Part shown: in pieces, positions 30,111 to 39,112 of the stretch
Layout of the letters: the number at the start of each line of letters is the position of its first letter
How positions within the stretch are numbered: position 1 is the stretch's first letter
DNA from: Rhizobium sp. NXC14
Lineage (GTDB): Bacteria; Pseudomonadota; Alphaproteobacteria; Rhizobiales; Rhizobiaceae
Direction: 5' to 3'
Length of the DNA stretch: 64,000 nucleotides
Assembly (NCBI RefSeq): GCF_002117485.1
Contig: NZ_CP021030.1
Coordinates: 1,801,001 to 1,865,000, forward strand
Notes under the pieces: model-generated
What the model was told of the DNA's origin: nothing
The model's input: the letters and a program-made list of their open reading frames with translations, nothing else
The model's database searches: none
Translations under genes and position numbers: made by a program

Positions 30111-30734
30111 TCAATGCGATGTGCCGCCCGAGGGTGTGGGCGCCAGAGGCCGCTCGACTTCCCGGCCGACACTGAGCGCCTTTCGCACATTCGGCTCCAG
30201 CCGCTCGATATAGGCGTGATCGGGCGCAGCGCCGAGCGCATCCAGCATTTTCGAAAAGAAACAGCGGGCCGCTGTGGCGGCCGTGACGTCGAAGATTTCG
30301 GCGTCACTCAGCCCGTGTTTCTTCAATCCGTCTATATCCTGCTGCGTGACCGATGTCGCATCACGCGCCACCTTGGCTGCAAAGGTCATAATCGCGCGTT
30401 CGCCGGCATCGATCGGCGCCTTTTCGGTCTCGTTGACAACCGCCGTCAGCCCGTCGCTGGTAAATCCCTCGCGCAGCAGGACCGAGCCGTGCGCCAGCAT
30501 GCAATAGGAGGATTTGAGTTCTTTGGCCGCCGCCAGCGTTACCAGTTCGTAGCGCCTGAGGCTCATATGGCCGCGAATGCTCGAAAGCAGCCCGGCCCAG
30601 CTCTCCATTACCTCCGGCCGGTGGCCGAAGGCACGATACATGTTCGGCAGATAACCATAATTCGCCTCGGCCGACGCGTACATCGACGTCGTCTTCTCGC
30701 TGGCGGATGCATCCGGGGTGTGAATGAAAGCCAT
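30111..30734 (-). CDS. Carboxymuconolactone decarboxylase/AhpD-like peroxidase-related protein
   Basis: A 207-residue protein (start 30734, MAFIHTPDASASEKTTSMYA, after GAGGATCATGCC). It contains the AhpD-like core LVTLAAAKELKSSYCMLAHG with the cysteine and histidine of the C-x3-H motif rather than the CxxC of true AhpD, and a second helical repeat with DIDGLKKHGLSDAEIFDVTA. The family is usually annotated as uncharacterised peroxidase-related. Convergent with the upstream hydrolase gene; 101 bases from the kinase gene. Confidence 0.85.
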   Translation of the reverse strand: MAFIHTPDASASEKTTSMYASAEANYGYLPNMYRAFGHRPEVMESWAGLLSSIRGHMSLRRYELVTLAAAKELKSSYCMLAHGSVLLREGFTSDGLTAVVNETEKAPIDAGERAIMTFAAKVARDATSVTQQDIDGLKKHGLSDAEIFDVTAATAARCFFSKMLDALGAAPDHAYIERLEPNVRKALSVGREVERPLAPTPSGGTSH

Positions 30735-30835
30735 GGCATGATCCTCCTCTATTGCGAGAAGGATAGGGTAGATATGCCGGACAGCAATCCCGCTCCGGCA
30801 GTTCGGGAACGAGCCATCGGCCATAGGCTGAATGA

Positions 30836-32419
30836 TCAGGCAACATCGTTGCTCGCCAGTACGTCAGCGGCTCTCTTGATTGGAAGAGTGACGGTGAAGG
30901 TGGACCCGCACCCTCTTGCACTCCGCACCTCTATCGAGCCTTGATGCAGTTCGATGATCTGCTTCACAAGATTGAGGCCGATACCGGTTCCGGCAATCCC
31001 GGTCGACGTCCGCGCGCGGAAATAGCGCTGAAACAACCGGGGCACGTCTTCAGCATCGATCCCCACGCCATCGTCGCTGACCGAAACCTTGATATTGCCC
31101 GTCTCCTCCCATGCCGTGACACGAATTTCCGAGGTTCCTGGCGCGTATTTCACCGCATTCGAGAGCAGATTGGTAAAGACCTGGCTTAAGCTGCGGGGAT
31201 CGGCATCGATGAATTCCGGCAACCCGTCTATGCAAAGCACGAAACCATGCGTCTTCGAGATCGCCGACTGCCGCTCGCAGCATGTTCTGATCAACGTTCC
31301 CACGGCGCAGGCGTCATAACTGATATCGATCTTGCCGGTATCGAGGCGTCCGGCCGCCAGGATGCTCTCGATGAGATCGACGATCCGGTTCACTGATGCA
31401 CGGATCTGTTCGACCTTGTCGTTGAGAAATTCGGCCTCGACCGTGCCGCCTTTCCGGAGCAGCCGCTGCGCGGCAGCATCGATGATTGCAAGCGGGGTGC
31501 GGAATTCATGTGATGCCATCGCCACGAACTGCCGCTGCAATTCGTTGATGCTCCGCTCCTGGGCGAGCATCCGCTCAAGTTCGCGCGCCTGCCGTTCGAC
31601 CTCTGCCGTTCGGCTTTGCACCGTAATTTCGAGTTGATCATGATGGCGGCGCAGTTCTTCCGCCAGCCGCACGGTCTTGGTGACGTCCTCGTGGGTCGCC
31701 ACATATCCGCCGTTCTGCATCGGATTGTGGGTGATTTTGATGATGCGCCCGTCGGTAAGCGCGATGTTCTGGCTCGCCGGCGCACCGAGTGCCGTCGCTT
31801 CGAAGACGACGTCAAAATAGGTGGCGGTATCGGCCGGACCATTTCCCTGCCGACATCGATAGGCGAGAATGTCCACCAGCGGCGTTCCGGGCTGCGTCAG
31901 AAAGTCCGGAAGATCGTACATCCGCGCATAGGACGCATTGCACAATATCAGCTTCTTCGTCGAATCGAACATGCAAAGCCCATGCGGCATATTGCTGAGG
32001 GCTGCATCGAACCGGTGATGCTGTTCCGTCAGATTGTCTTTTACGCGGATATGCGTCGAGATGTCTTCATAGCTTAGGATCCAGCTTCCCTCTCTCGAGG
32101 GAGCGCAGGTCAGTGAGATCATCCGTCCGTCAGACAGTGCAAACTGCGAGGTGTGCGGTCCGCCGATCGTCAACCCTGAACAAGCGGCTGCCTGGCAGTC
32201 AGCGGTGCCGGGCAAGCTGTCGATGTTCATTCCTCTGCGCAGAGCGCCATTGGGAAGGCCCAGAATATCAAGCGCGCGGGCATTGAAAGCCGTCAGCATA
32301 TTGGCAGAGTCAAGGAGAACAATGCCCTGCGGCAGGTTCTCCAGCATGGCTTCAAATGAATGCGGCATCTCCGGCCCCGCTTTGGATCTGGCACGTTCCC
32401 GATCCCCAGCATTGGCCAC
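30836..32419 (-). CDS. PAS-domain sensor histidine kinase (orphan)
   Basis: A 527-residue cytosolic kinase without transmembrane segments. Two PAS-like domains (about 20-125 and 135-250: LENLPQGIVLLDSANMLTAF; LSNMPHGLCMFDSTKKLILC) are followed by a coiled-coil linker (253-298), the dimerisation/phosphoacceptor box with H304 (MASHEFRTPLAIID) and the ATPase domain with N box FTNLLSNAVKYAP and G boxes SDDGVGID and GTGIGLNLVKQII. No response regulator is adjacent. Start 32419 lacks a strong ribosome-binding site; M18 is an alternative. It is divergent from the LacI operon. Confidence 0.9.
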   Translation of the reverse strand: MANAGDRERARSKAGPEMPHSFEAMLENLPQGIVLLDSANMLTAFNARALDILGLPNGALRRGMNIDSLPGTADCQAAACSGLTIGGPHTSQFALSDGRMISLTCAPSREGSWILSYEDISTHIRVKDNLTEQHHRFDAALSNMPHGLCMFDSTKKLILCNASYARMYDLPDFLTQPGTPLVDILAYRCRQGNGPADTATYFDVVFEATALGAPASQNIALTDGRIIKITHNPMQNGGYVATHEDVTKTVRLAEELRRHHDQLEITVQSRTAEVERQARELERMLAQERSINELQRQFVAMASHEFRTPLAIIDAAAQRLLRKGGTVEAEFLNDKVEQIRASVNRIVDLIESILAAGRLDTGKIDISYDACAVGTLIRTCCERQSAISKTHGFVLCIDGLPEFIDADPRSLSQVFTNLLSNAVKYAPGTSEIRVTAWEETGNIKVSVSDDGVGIDAEDVPRLFQRYFRARTSTGIAGTGIGLNLVKQIIELHQGSIEVRSARGCGSTFTVTLPIKRAADVLASNDVA

Positions 32420-32488
32420 AAACGATAAAGTTTCGCTAATGCCTCTGGACAGGAGTTCCTTGAGGGCAGTCCATGCCTCGAATTAAAT

Positions 32489-32500
32489 CGTTCCAAAAAA
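32489..32500. promoter_or_regulatory. Half-operator upstream of the LacI promoter
   Basis: CGTTCCAAAAAA at 32489-32500 repeats the right arm (CGTTCCAAA) of the main LacI palindrome about 90 bases upstream of it, without the left arm. It may serve as an auxiliary site for a looped repressor, or be chance. Confidence 0.3.
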
Positions 32501-32569
32501 GAATTTCGCCCTGCGGTGTCAGGACGACGGAGTAATGTCCACACGACGCCGCTTTAACGGAAATACCTC

Positions 32570-32599
32570 TTGACATGTTTGGAACGTTCCAAATAAATA
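32570..32599 (+). promoter_or_regulatory. Promoter of the LacI-led catabolic operon
   Basis: A perfect -35 TTGACA (32570-32575) is followed after 18 bases by TAAATA (32594-32599), a weak -10. The spacer is filled by the 16-bp palindromic operator. The start codon of the lacI-type gene lies at 32633. This geometry is the classical one for autorepression by a LacI-type protein. Confidence 0.7.
32578..32593. promoter_or_regulatory. Perfect 16-bp palindromic operator
   Basis: TTTGGAACGTTCCAAA reads identically on both strands, with the central CG step typical of LacI-family operators. It sits between the -35 and -10 elements of the promoter for the regulator gene that starts 39 bases downstream. 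Binding by that regulator is inferred, not shown. Confidence 0.8.
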
Positions 32600-32632
32600 T
32601 GCATTAGACGACGGTGGCGTCGGGAGGGCGAA

Positions 32633-33688
32633 GTGACAAAAAACCGGGTGACCGTGATCGACATTGCGAAGGCCGCTGGCGTCTCCAAGTCGACGGTGTC
32701 GCTGGTGTTGCAGGGCTCCCCCCTCGTCAACGAGGGAACGCGCGCAAAGGTCAATGCCGTGATGCGGGAGCTTGGCTATGTCTACAATCGCGGCGCGGCC
32801 AATCTACGGCAGGCGGGTGCAAAATCGAGGATCATCGGCGTGGTCGTGAACGACCTGACGAACAGCTTCTTCGCGGAGCTGGCGGTGGGTGTCGATATGG
32901 TCGTTCAGTCGGCCGGTTTCGTGCAGTTCCTGTCGAATACCGGTGAGAGCATCGACAGGCAGCGCGAAGTTGTCGCATCTATGCGCGAACATGGCATTTC
33001 GGGCCTGATCGTCTCGCCGGCGCGCGCCACCGATGCCGCCGACTTCAAGCCACTGGTCGCGGCAGGGATTCCCGTCGTGGTGGTCGTTCGAAACCTGCCG
33101 GGCGCTAAGGTGTCGTCCATAGTCTCCGACAACCGGTCCGGCATGATGTCAGCCGTTCAGCATCTGGTGGGTCTCGGTCATAAGCGTATCGCTTTTCTCG
33201 GCGGTTTTCCCGATACCGCTGTCTTCGACGATCGCCTTGCCGGTTACCGCAGCGGAATGGAAGCGGCCGGACTCGGCTACGACGAGGCACTCGTGATCTC
33301 GTCCGCCCCGTCGCGAGCGGGCGGCGTCGAGGCGATCGGAAAAGCGATTGCTTATGGCGATAGGCCCACTGCAGCCGTCTGCTTCAACGATGCAGTCGCC
33401 TTCGGAGTCTGCGACGGATTACGTGCGCGCCGTCTGGAGCCGGGCGCCGACTTTGCCGTCGTCGGTTTCGACGACGTCATCGAGGCTCAGGCGGCGGTTC
33501 CGGCGCTGACGACGGTCTCGGTCGATCCACAAGGCATCGGCCGCCGCGGCGCGCAGATGCTCCTCAAGCAGATCAATGCCGGCAAGGCCGAAGCGGAGAC
33601 GGTGACGACAGCCGTTCGGCTCGTCGTTCGCGAAAGTTGCGGCGCCGGCACAGCCTCGCAGGCGAGGGTCGGCGGAGCGGCAAATTGA
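32633..33688 (+). CDS. LacI-family transcriptional regulator of the catabolic operon
   Basis: A 351-residue repressor-type protein. Residues 7-55 form the LacI helix-turn-helix and hinge (VIDIAKAAGVSKSTVSLVLQ, NRGAANLRQAGAKSR); the rest is a periplasmic-binding-protein-like effector domain (IIGVVVNDLTNSFFAELAVG, HLVGLGHKRIAFLGG, FAVVGFDDV). The start is GTG at 32633 (GAGGGCGAAGTGAC). It leads a run of twelve same-strand genes and lies directly behind a palindrome-bearing promoter, so it most likely represses its own operon and is induced by the transported substrate or an intermediate. A 13-base gap leads to the CoA-transferase. Confidence 0.95.
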   Translation: MTKNRVTVIDIAKAAGVSKSTVSLVLQGSPLVNEGTRAKVNAVMRELGYVYNRGAANLRQAGAKSRIIGVVVNDLTNSFFAELAVGVDMVVQSAGFVQFLSNTGESIDRQREVVASMREHGISGLIVSPARATDAADFKPLVAAGIPVVVVVRNLPGAKVSSIVSDNRSGMMSAVQHLVGLGHKRIAFLGGFPDTAVFDDRLAGYRSGMEAAGLGYDEALVISSAPSRAGGVEAIGKAIAYGDRPTAAVCFNDAVAFGVCDGLRARRLEPGADFAVVGFDDVIEAQAAVPALTTVSVDPQGIGRRGAQMLLKQINAGKAEAETVTTAVRLVVRESCGAGTASQARVGGAAN

Positions 33689-33701
33689 AACGGGGTTCGA
33701 A

Positions 33702-35324
33702 GTGACACACATGAAGAAGCATCTGAGACCAGCCGAAGCGGCGGCACTGATCCCGGACGGCGCCGTTGTCACAGTGTCGTCGTCGAGCGGTCTCGGCTGC
33801 CCCGACCTGATGCTGAAGGCGATCGGCGAGCGTTTCGATGCGACCGGCCATCCCCGTCACATTACAACCCTTCACCCGATTGCCGCAGGCGACATGAGTG
33901 GCATCAAGGGCGTCGACCATATCGCCAAGAAGGGACTGCTCAAATGCGTCATCGGCGGCTCTTACCCCTCCGGCCCGTCGACGGCCGAACCGCCGCTGAT
34001 CTGGCAGATGATCACCAACAATGAGATTCCGGCCTATAACATTCCCTCCGGCATTCTCTTCGACATTCACCGCGAGGCCGCCGCCAAGCGGCCGGGCGTC
34101 TTGACCAAGGTCGGCATCGACACCTTCGTCGATCCGCTGCGGCAGGGATGCGCGATGAACGAACTGGCTTCGAACGATCCGGTGGTCAAGCGCGTCAGCT
34201 TCGAGGGCGACGATTGGCTGTTCTTTCCCTCGATCGTTCCTCAGGTCGCCATCATTCGCGCTACGACGGCCGACGAACGCGGCAACCTCACATATGAACA
34301 TGAAGGCGCCTATCTCGGCGGTCTCGATCAGGCCCTTGCCGCCCGCAATAATGGCGGGATCGTCATCGCGCAGGTTAAGCGGATCACCAAGGAAGGCTCG
34401 CTGAAACCGCATGAGGTCCGTGTGCCGGGAATGCTGGTCGATTATGTCATCGTCGACCCCGATCAGAAGCAGACGACGCAGACCGGTTATGATCCCGCTA
34501 TTTCGGGAGAGATCTTCCGCCCGCTCGATAGCTTCAGCGTTCCGGAGTTCAATGTTCAGAAAGTCATTGCGCGTCGCGTCGCGCAGGAACTTCAAGCGGG
34601 AAGCTGCGTCAATCTTGGCTTCGGCATCTCGGCCAATGTGCCGCGCATTCTGCTGGAGGAGGGGCTCCACGGCGCGGTCACCTGGGTCATCGAACAGGGC
34701 GCGGTCGGCGGCGTGCCGCTGCTCGACTTTGCCTTCGGCTGCGCCTCCAACGCCGATGCCTATATGCCGTCTCCCTATCAGTTCACCTATTTCCAAGGGG
34801 CAGGCTTCGATGCATCGCTGCTCTCCTTCCTCGAGATCGGCAGGGACGGTTCGGTCAATGTCTCCAAGCTCTCCTTCCGGCCGCATGTGACGGCGGGTGC
34901 CGGAGGCTTCGTCGACATCACGGCGCGGGCGAAGAAGATCGTCTTCTCCGGCATGTTCAACGCCGGTGCGAAGCTTTCGATCGCCGATGGAACTCTGCTC
35001 ATCGAGAGGGAAGGCAAGCTGAAGAAGCTGGTGAACGAGGTCGAACACGTCACCTTCAGCGGCAGGCGGGCGATCGAGCAGCGGCAGGACATCACCTATG
35101 TCACCGAGCGGTGTGTGATGAAGCTGACGCCCGACGGCATCGTGTTGACCGAGATCGCTCCTGGGGTCGATCTGCAGGCTCATATCCTCGACCAGTCCGA
35201 GTTCCCGCTGATCGTCGCGCCTGATCTGAGGGCGATGGACGCCGCGCTCTTCGCGGAGGCAGCGATCGGCCTGTCGCTTCCCGCCAAAAGGGCACGGACG
35301 CTGGAGGGCAGCTTCCATGGCTAG
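33702..35324 (+). CDS. Fused acyl-CoA:carboxylate CoA-transferase (family I)
   Basis: Transfers CoA between an acyl-CoA donor and a carboxylate. The 540-residue chain carries both alpha-type (SSSGLGCPDLMLKAIGERFD, GGSYPSGPS) and beta-type halves in one polypeptide, like acetate CoA-transferase YdiF. The catalytic glutamate is in VIEQGAVGGVPLL; the oxyanion-type GFGISANVPRIL precedes it. Start is GTG 33702 or ATG 33711. The end overlaps the crotonase gene by eight bases. In this operon it suggests that a carboxylic-acid intermediate is activated to its CoA ester. The specific acid is unknown. Confidence 0.92.
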   Translation: MTHMKKHLRPAEAAALIPDGAVVTVSSSSGLGCPDLMLKAIGERFDATGHPRHITTLHPIAAGDMSGIKGVDHIAKKGLLKCVIGGSYPSGPSTAEPPLIWQMITNNEIPAYNIPSGILFDIHREAAAKRPGVLTKVGIDTFVDPLRQGCAMNELASNDPVVKRVSFEGDDWLFFPSIVPQVAIIRATTADERGNLTYEHEGAYLGGLDQALAARNNGGIVIAQVKRITKEGSLKPHEVRVPGMLVDYVIVDPDQKQTTQTGYDPAISGEIFRPLDSFSVPEFNVQKVIARRVAQELQAGSCVNLGFGISANVPRILLEEGLHGAVTWVIEQGAVGGVPLLDFAFGCASNADAYMPSPYQFTYFQGAGFDASLLSFLEIGRDGSVNVSKLSFRPHVTAGAGGFVDITARAKKIVFSGMFNAGAKLSIADGTLLIEREGKLKKLVNEVEHVTFSGRRAIEQRQDITYVTERCVMKLTPDGIVLTEIAPGVDLQAHILDQSEFPLIVAPDLRAMDAALFAEAAIGLSLPAKRARTLEGSFHG

Positions 35325-36096
35325 CGGAACCGTCAGAATAGACATCGACGGACATGTTGCGACCTTGACGATTTCTCGTCCGGAGAAGCTGAACGCGCTC
35401 GATCTCGACATGCTGAAAGCTTTGGCGGAGGCCGCCGATGCGGTTGAGGCAAACGCCAATGTGCGCGCGGCCATTCTCACCGGCGAAGGAAAAGGCTTTT
35501 CCGCCGGCGGCGATATCAAGGCCTGGGGCGGAATGCTACCGCAGGAATTCGGTCATTCCTGGGTTCGCCACGGCCACCGTATCTTCGAAAGACTGGCGAC
35601 GCTCAGGGTGCCGCTGGTCGCGGCCCTGAACGGCCATGCCCTCGGAGGCGGGCTTGAGCTTGCAGGTGTCGCCGACATTCGCCTCGCCGAGCAACACATC
35701 AAGATCGGCCTGCCGGAGACCGGCCTTGGAATGGTGCCGGGCTGGTCCGGGACCCAGCGTCTCGTGCGCCGCTTCGGCGCCCAGGCCGTCCGGCGCATGG
35801 CGCTCGGCGGCGAGATTTTTACCGCCGAGGAGGCGCGCCTGCTCGGAATCGTCGATGCGGTAGTTCCAACCGGAAAGGCGCTGGCCGCCGCCAGGGACTA
35901 TGCTGAACGGATCGCCGCAAGGGGACCGGCGGCCATCGAGATCGCCAAGTTGATGATCGCATCGGCGAACGGCGAAGACAATGGAACCGCGGTCGAAGCC
36001 CTGGGCTCGATCCTCGCCGCCAAGACCGGCGATCTGAAGGAGGGCGTCGCATCATTCAGCGAGAAGCGCCCGGCAACGTTCAAGGGAGAATGGTAA
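35317..36096 (+). CDS. Enoyl-CoA hydratase/isomerase family protein
   Basis: A 259-residue crotonase-fold enzyme that should use a CoA thioester made by the preceding CoA-transferase. The oxyanion segment FSAGGDIKAWGGML and NGHALGGGLELAGVADIRLA are present. Both hydratase glutamates appear to be kept: E114 (GGGLELAG) and E134 (LPETGLGMVPG), so hydration of an enoyl-CoA is plausible. Start overlaps the previous gene by eight bases and the stop overlaps the aldehyde dehydrogenase start by one base (TAATG), so the three genes form a tight translational unit. Confidence 0.92.
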   Translation: MASGTVRIDIDGHVATLTISRPEKLNALDLDMLKALAEAADAVEANANVRAAILTGEGKGFSAGGDIKAWGGMLPQEFGHSWVRHGHRIFERLATLRVPLVAALNGHALGGGLELAGVADIRLAEQHIKIGLPETGLGMVPGWSGTQRLVRRFGAQAVRRMALGGEIFTAEEARLLGIVDAVVPTGKALAAARDYAERIAARGPAAIEIAKLMIASANGEDNGTAVEALGSILAAKTGDLKEGVASFSEKRPATFKGEW

Positions 36097-37604
36097 TGAC
36101 GGTCCTGGTCAACCCCACCGCGCTGAGCGATCACAAAGCGCGCGATTTCCAGATGCTGATCGACGGCAGATGGGAGGCCGGCAGCGCCGATCCCATCGAG
36201 CGTATCGCGCCGAGCCACGGGGTCGTGGTCAGCCGCTTCCCCACAGGCAGCAAGACGGATGCCGAGCGCGCCATTGCTGCGGCACGCAAAGCATTCGATC
36301 TCGGGCCGTGGCCGCGGATGACCGCTTCCGAACGGTCCGCCATCCTGCTCAAGGCTGCCGATCTGATCGCGGCGCGGGCAGAGGAACTGGCGTTTCTCGA
36401 TGCGATCGAGGCGGGGAAACCGATCACCCAGGTGCGGGGTGAAATTGCCGGTTCGATCGACATCTGGCGTTACGCGGCGGCGCTTGCGCGCGACCTTCAC
36501 GGGGAAAGCTATAACACGCTCGGCGACGGTACGCTCGGCGTCGTGCTGCGCGAAGCGATCGGCGTGGTGTCGATCATCACGCCCTGGAATTTTCCGTTCC
36601 TCATCGTCGGTCAGAAGCTGCCTTTCGCCCTGGCAGCGGGCTGCACGACCGTCGTCAAGCCCTCGGAACTGACATCGGGATCGACGCTCGTGCTCGGAGA
36701 AATCCTGCAGGAAGCAGGTGTTCCGGATGCCGTCGTCAACATTGTCACCGGTACGGGACCTGAGGTCGGCTCGGTCATGACGTCGCATCCCAACGTGGAT
36801 ATGGTGTCCTTCACCGGCTCGACCGGAGTCGGCAAGTTGACGATGTCGAATGCGGCGCAGACGCTGAAGAAGGTCTCGTTGGAACTCGGCGGCAAGAACC
36901 CGCAGATCGTATTCCCGGACGCCGATCTCGATGCCTTCGTCGATGCCGCTGTCTTCGGAGCCTATTTCAATGCCGGCGAGTGCTGCAACGCCGGCTCGCG
37001 GCTGATCCTCCATAAATCAACCGCCTCCGACATCGTCAGGCGGATTGCCGAGCTGTCGAAGGGAGTGAGGGTCGGTGATCCCCTAGATCCCTCGACGCAG
37101 GTCGGCGCGATCATCACGCCGCAGCATCTGGAAAAGATCTCGGGATATGTCGCCGGTGCGAGGGGCAGCGGCGCTCGCGTCGCCCATGGCGGCGAGACAC
37201 TCGATCTCGGCATGGGGCAGTTCATGTCGCCGACGATCCTCGAAGCGGTGACACCCGATATGGCGGTGGCGCGCGAGGAAGTCTTCGGCCCGGTCCTGTC
37301 GGTTCTGACGTTCGAGACGACTGCCGAAGCGATCCGGATTGCAAATTCGATCGACTACGGCCTGTCGGCTGGCGTCTGGAGCCGCGATTTCGACACCTGC
37401 CTGACGATCGGCCGGTCGGTGCGGGCGGGCACGGTCTGGATGAACACTTTCATGGACGGCGCCTCAGAGCTTCCCTTCGGCGGTTACAAGCAGAGCGGCC
37501 TCGGCCGCGAGCTCGGCCGCCATGCGGTCGAGGATTACACGGAGACCAAGACGCTGAACATGCATATCGGCAAGCGCACCAATTGGTGGATGCCGCGAAG
37601 CTAA
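36096..37604 (+). CDS. NAD(P)-dependent aldehyde dehydrogenase
   Basis: Oxidises an aldehyde to the acid. I use ATG 36096 ([20 protein letters not shown], 502 residues); an ATG two codons earlier is possible. Catalytic residues are visible: N165 in TPWNFPF, general base E263 in SLELGGKNP and nucleophile C297 in [12 protein letters not shown]; the cofactor motif is FTGSTGVG. The end [14 protein letters not shown] is typical of betaine-aldehyde/aminobutyraldehyde/vanillin-type enzymes, but substrate cannot be assigned. It would supply the acid that the CoA-transferase activates. Confidence 0.94.
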   Translation: MTVLVNPTALSDHKARDFQMLIDGRWEAGSADPIERIAPSHGVVVSRFPTGSKTDAERAIAAARKAFDLGPWPRMTASERSAILLKAADLIAARAEELAFLDAIEAGKPITQVRGEIAGSIDIWRYAAALARDLHGESYNTLGDGTLGVVLREAIGVVSIITPWNFPFLIVGQKLPFALAAGCTTVVKPSELTSGSTLVLGEILQEAGVPDAVVNIVTGTGPEVGSVMTSHPNVDMVSFTGSTGVGKLTMSNAAQTLKKVSLELGGKNPQIVFPDADLDAFVDAAVFGAYFNAGECCNAGSRLILHKSTASDIVRRIAELSKGVRVGDPLDPSTQVGAIITPQHLEKISGYVAGARGSGARVAHGGETLDLGMGQFMSPTILEAVTPDMAVAREEVFGPVLSVLTFETTAEAIRIANSIDYGLSAGVWSRDFDTCLTIGRSVRAGTVWMNTFMDGASELPFGGYKQSGLGRELGRHAVEDYTETKTLNMHIGKRTNWWMPRS

Positions 37605-37702
37605 GGCCGGCTTGGCCGGCAGCGAAGCTACGCCTGAGGAGGGCGGGTGATCGGATGCGGGAATGGTTCCGCATCCTCCAAACTGAACTGGGAGGTTCTT
37701 TG
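37605..37702 (+). promoter_or_regulatory. Leader of the ABC binding-protein gene with alternative hairpins
   Basis: 98 bases with three stems. GCCGGC repeats form a small stem at 37606-37622. GGATGCGG (37653-37660) pairs perfectly with CCGCATCC (37669-37676). CCTCC (37675-37679) can instead pair with the ribosome-binding site GGAGG (37691-37695) of the next gene. The last two stems share bases 37675-37676 and exclude each other, so translation of the binding protein could be modulated. Structure only; no known riboswitch is recognised. Confidence 0.4.
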
Positions 37703-38965
37703 ATGCGTAAGTTTCTGACAACGACTGCGGTGATCGCATTGGCTCTGGCCGGCGCCGGCGTGCCCGCCCGCGCTGCCGACGTGAAGGAAGTGCAGATGCT
37801 GCACTGGTGGACGTCTGGCGGCGAGGCGGCCGCGTTGAACGTCCTGAAGGAGGATCTGTCGAAGGAAGGTTTTGCCTGGAAGGACGTTCCGGTTGCCGGC
37901 GGCGGTGGTGATGCGGCGATGACGGCGCTGAAGGCGATGGTGGCGGCCGGCACTTATCCGACGGCCTCGCAGATGCTGGGCTATACCGTGCTCGATTACG
38001 CGCAGGCCGGCGTCATGGGCGACCTGACGGAGACGGCCAAGAAGGAAGGCTGGGACAAGTCGGTGCCGGCCGCACTTCAGAAGTTCTCCGTCTATGACGG
38101 CAAGTGGGTCGCAGCCCCGGTCAATGTGCACTCGGTCAACTGGCTGTGGATCAACAAGGCCGTGATGGACAAGATCGGCGGCACCCAGCCGAAGACCTTC
38201 GACGATCTGATCGCCCTGCTCGACAAGGCCAAGGCCGCAGGCGTCATCCCGTTGGCGCTCGGCGGCCAGAACTGGCAGGAAGCGACGATGTTCGATTCCA
38301 TCGTGCTGTCGACCGGCGGACCGGAGTTCTACAAGAAGGCCTTCAACGACCTCGACGAGGAATCGCTGAAGTCGGACACGATGAAGAAGTCCTTCGACAA
38401 CCTCGCCAAGATCGTCAAATACGTCGATCCGAACTTCTCCGGCCGCGACTGGAACCTGGCGACCGCCATGGTCATCAAGGGCGACGCGCTGGTGCAGGTG
38501 ATGGGCGACTGGGCCAAGGGCGAATTCGTCGCCGCCAAGAAGACGCCGGATAAAGACTTCCTCTGCTACCGCTTCCCCGGCACCGAAGGCAGCGTCATCT
38601 ACAACTCCGACATGTTCGGCATGTTCAACGTTCCCGAGGACCGCAAGGCGGCCCAGGTGGCGCTGGCGACCGCAACGCTGTCGAAGAGCTTCCAGTCGGC
38701 CTTCAATGTCGTCAAGGGTTCGGTCCCGGCCCGCACCGACGTACCCGACACCGACTTCGACGCCTGCGGCAAGAAGGGCATCGCCGACCTGAAGGCGGCC
38801 AACGAGGGCGGCACGCTGTTCGGTTCGCTGGCCCAAGGTTATGGCGCGCCTCCGGCGATCGCCAATGCCTATAAGGACGTCGTCTCGAAGTTCGTCCATG
38901 GCCAGATCAAGAGCTCGGACGAAGCCGTCACCCAGCTCGTCCAGGCGATCGACGACGCCCGCTGA
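37703..38965 (+). CDS. Sugar ABC transporter substrate-binding protein
   Basis: Periplasmic binding protein of the COG1653 (carbohydrate uptake type 1) family, 420 residues. A signal peptide ([20 protein letters not shown], cleavage likely after PARA, residue 24) is followed by [20 protein letters not shown] and [20 protein letters not shown], as in glucose/mannose-type binding proteins. The start ATG has the strong site GGGAGG. It is followed by a perfect hairpin and two permease genes, so it is the high-copy component of the importer that feeds this operon. Confidence 0.94.
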   Translation: MRKFLTTTAVIALALAGAGVPARAADVKEVQMLHWWTSGGEAAALNVLKEDLSKEGFAWKDVPVAGGGGDAAMTALKAMVAAGTYPTASQMLGYTVLDYAQAGVMGDLTETAKKEGWDKSVPAALQKFSVYDGKWVAAPVNVHSVNWLWINKAVMDKIGGTQPKTFDDLIALLDKAKAAGVIPLALGGQNWQEATMFDSIVLSTGGPEFYKKAFNDLDEESLKSDTMKKSFDNLAKIVKYVDPNFSGRDWNLATAMVIKGDALVQVMGDWAKGEFVAAKKTPDKDFLCYRFPGTEGSVIYNSDMFGMFNVPEDRKAAQVALATATLSKSFQSAFNVVKGSVPARTDVPDTDFDACGKKGIADLKAANEGGTLFGSLAQGYGAPPAIANAYKDVVSKFVHGQIKSSDEAVTQLVQAIDDAR

Positions 38966-38983
38966 GACGAGGCCGATGACAAG

Positions 38984-39009
38984 GCTTCCCCGCGTCTTCG
39001 CGGGGAAGC
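38984..39009 (+). terminator. Perfect 11-bp hairpin between binding-protein and permease genes
   Basis: GCTTCCCCGCG (38984-38994) and CGCGGGGAAGC (38999-39009) form a perfect stem with loop TCTT, 18 bases after the binding-protein stop. No T-run follows. Such stems commonly protect the upstream mRNA 3' end so that more binding protein than permease is made; a partial terminator is the alternative. Confidence 0.6.
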
Positions 39010-39070
39010 TTCAGTCCCCTGACGGATATGCGGGGGCGATCATGCGGGGACAGGCATGCTGGCCAGCCCC

Positions 39071-39094
39071 ATGACGACATGCATGACGACATGC
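39071..39094 (+). repeat. Two tandem copies of ATGACGACATGC
   Basis: The 12-base unit ATGACGACATGC is present twice in direct tandem at 39071-39082 and 39083-39094, just upstream of the first permease gene. It makes several spare ATG codons ahead of the chosen start at 39113. Probably a local duplication; any function is unknown. Confidence 0.7.
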
Positions 39095-39112
39095 AGCGAG
39101 GAGATGCATTCC

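Noticed and set aside
33573..35519. Long minus-strand open frame opposite the CoA-transferase gene (648 codons)
   Set aside because: Shadow of the real plus-strand gene; no ribosome-binding site and no recognisable motif.
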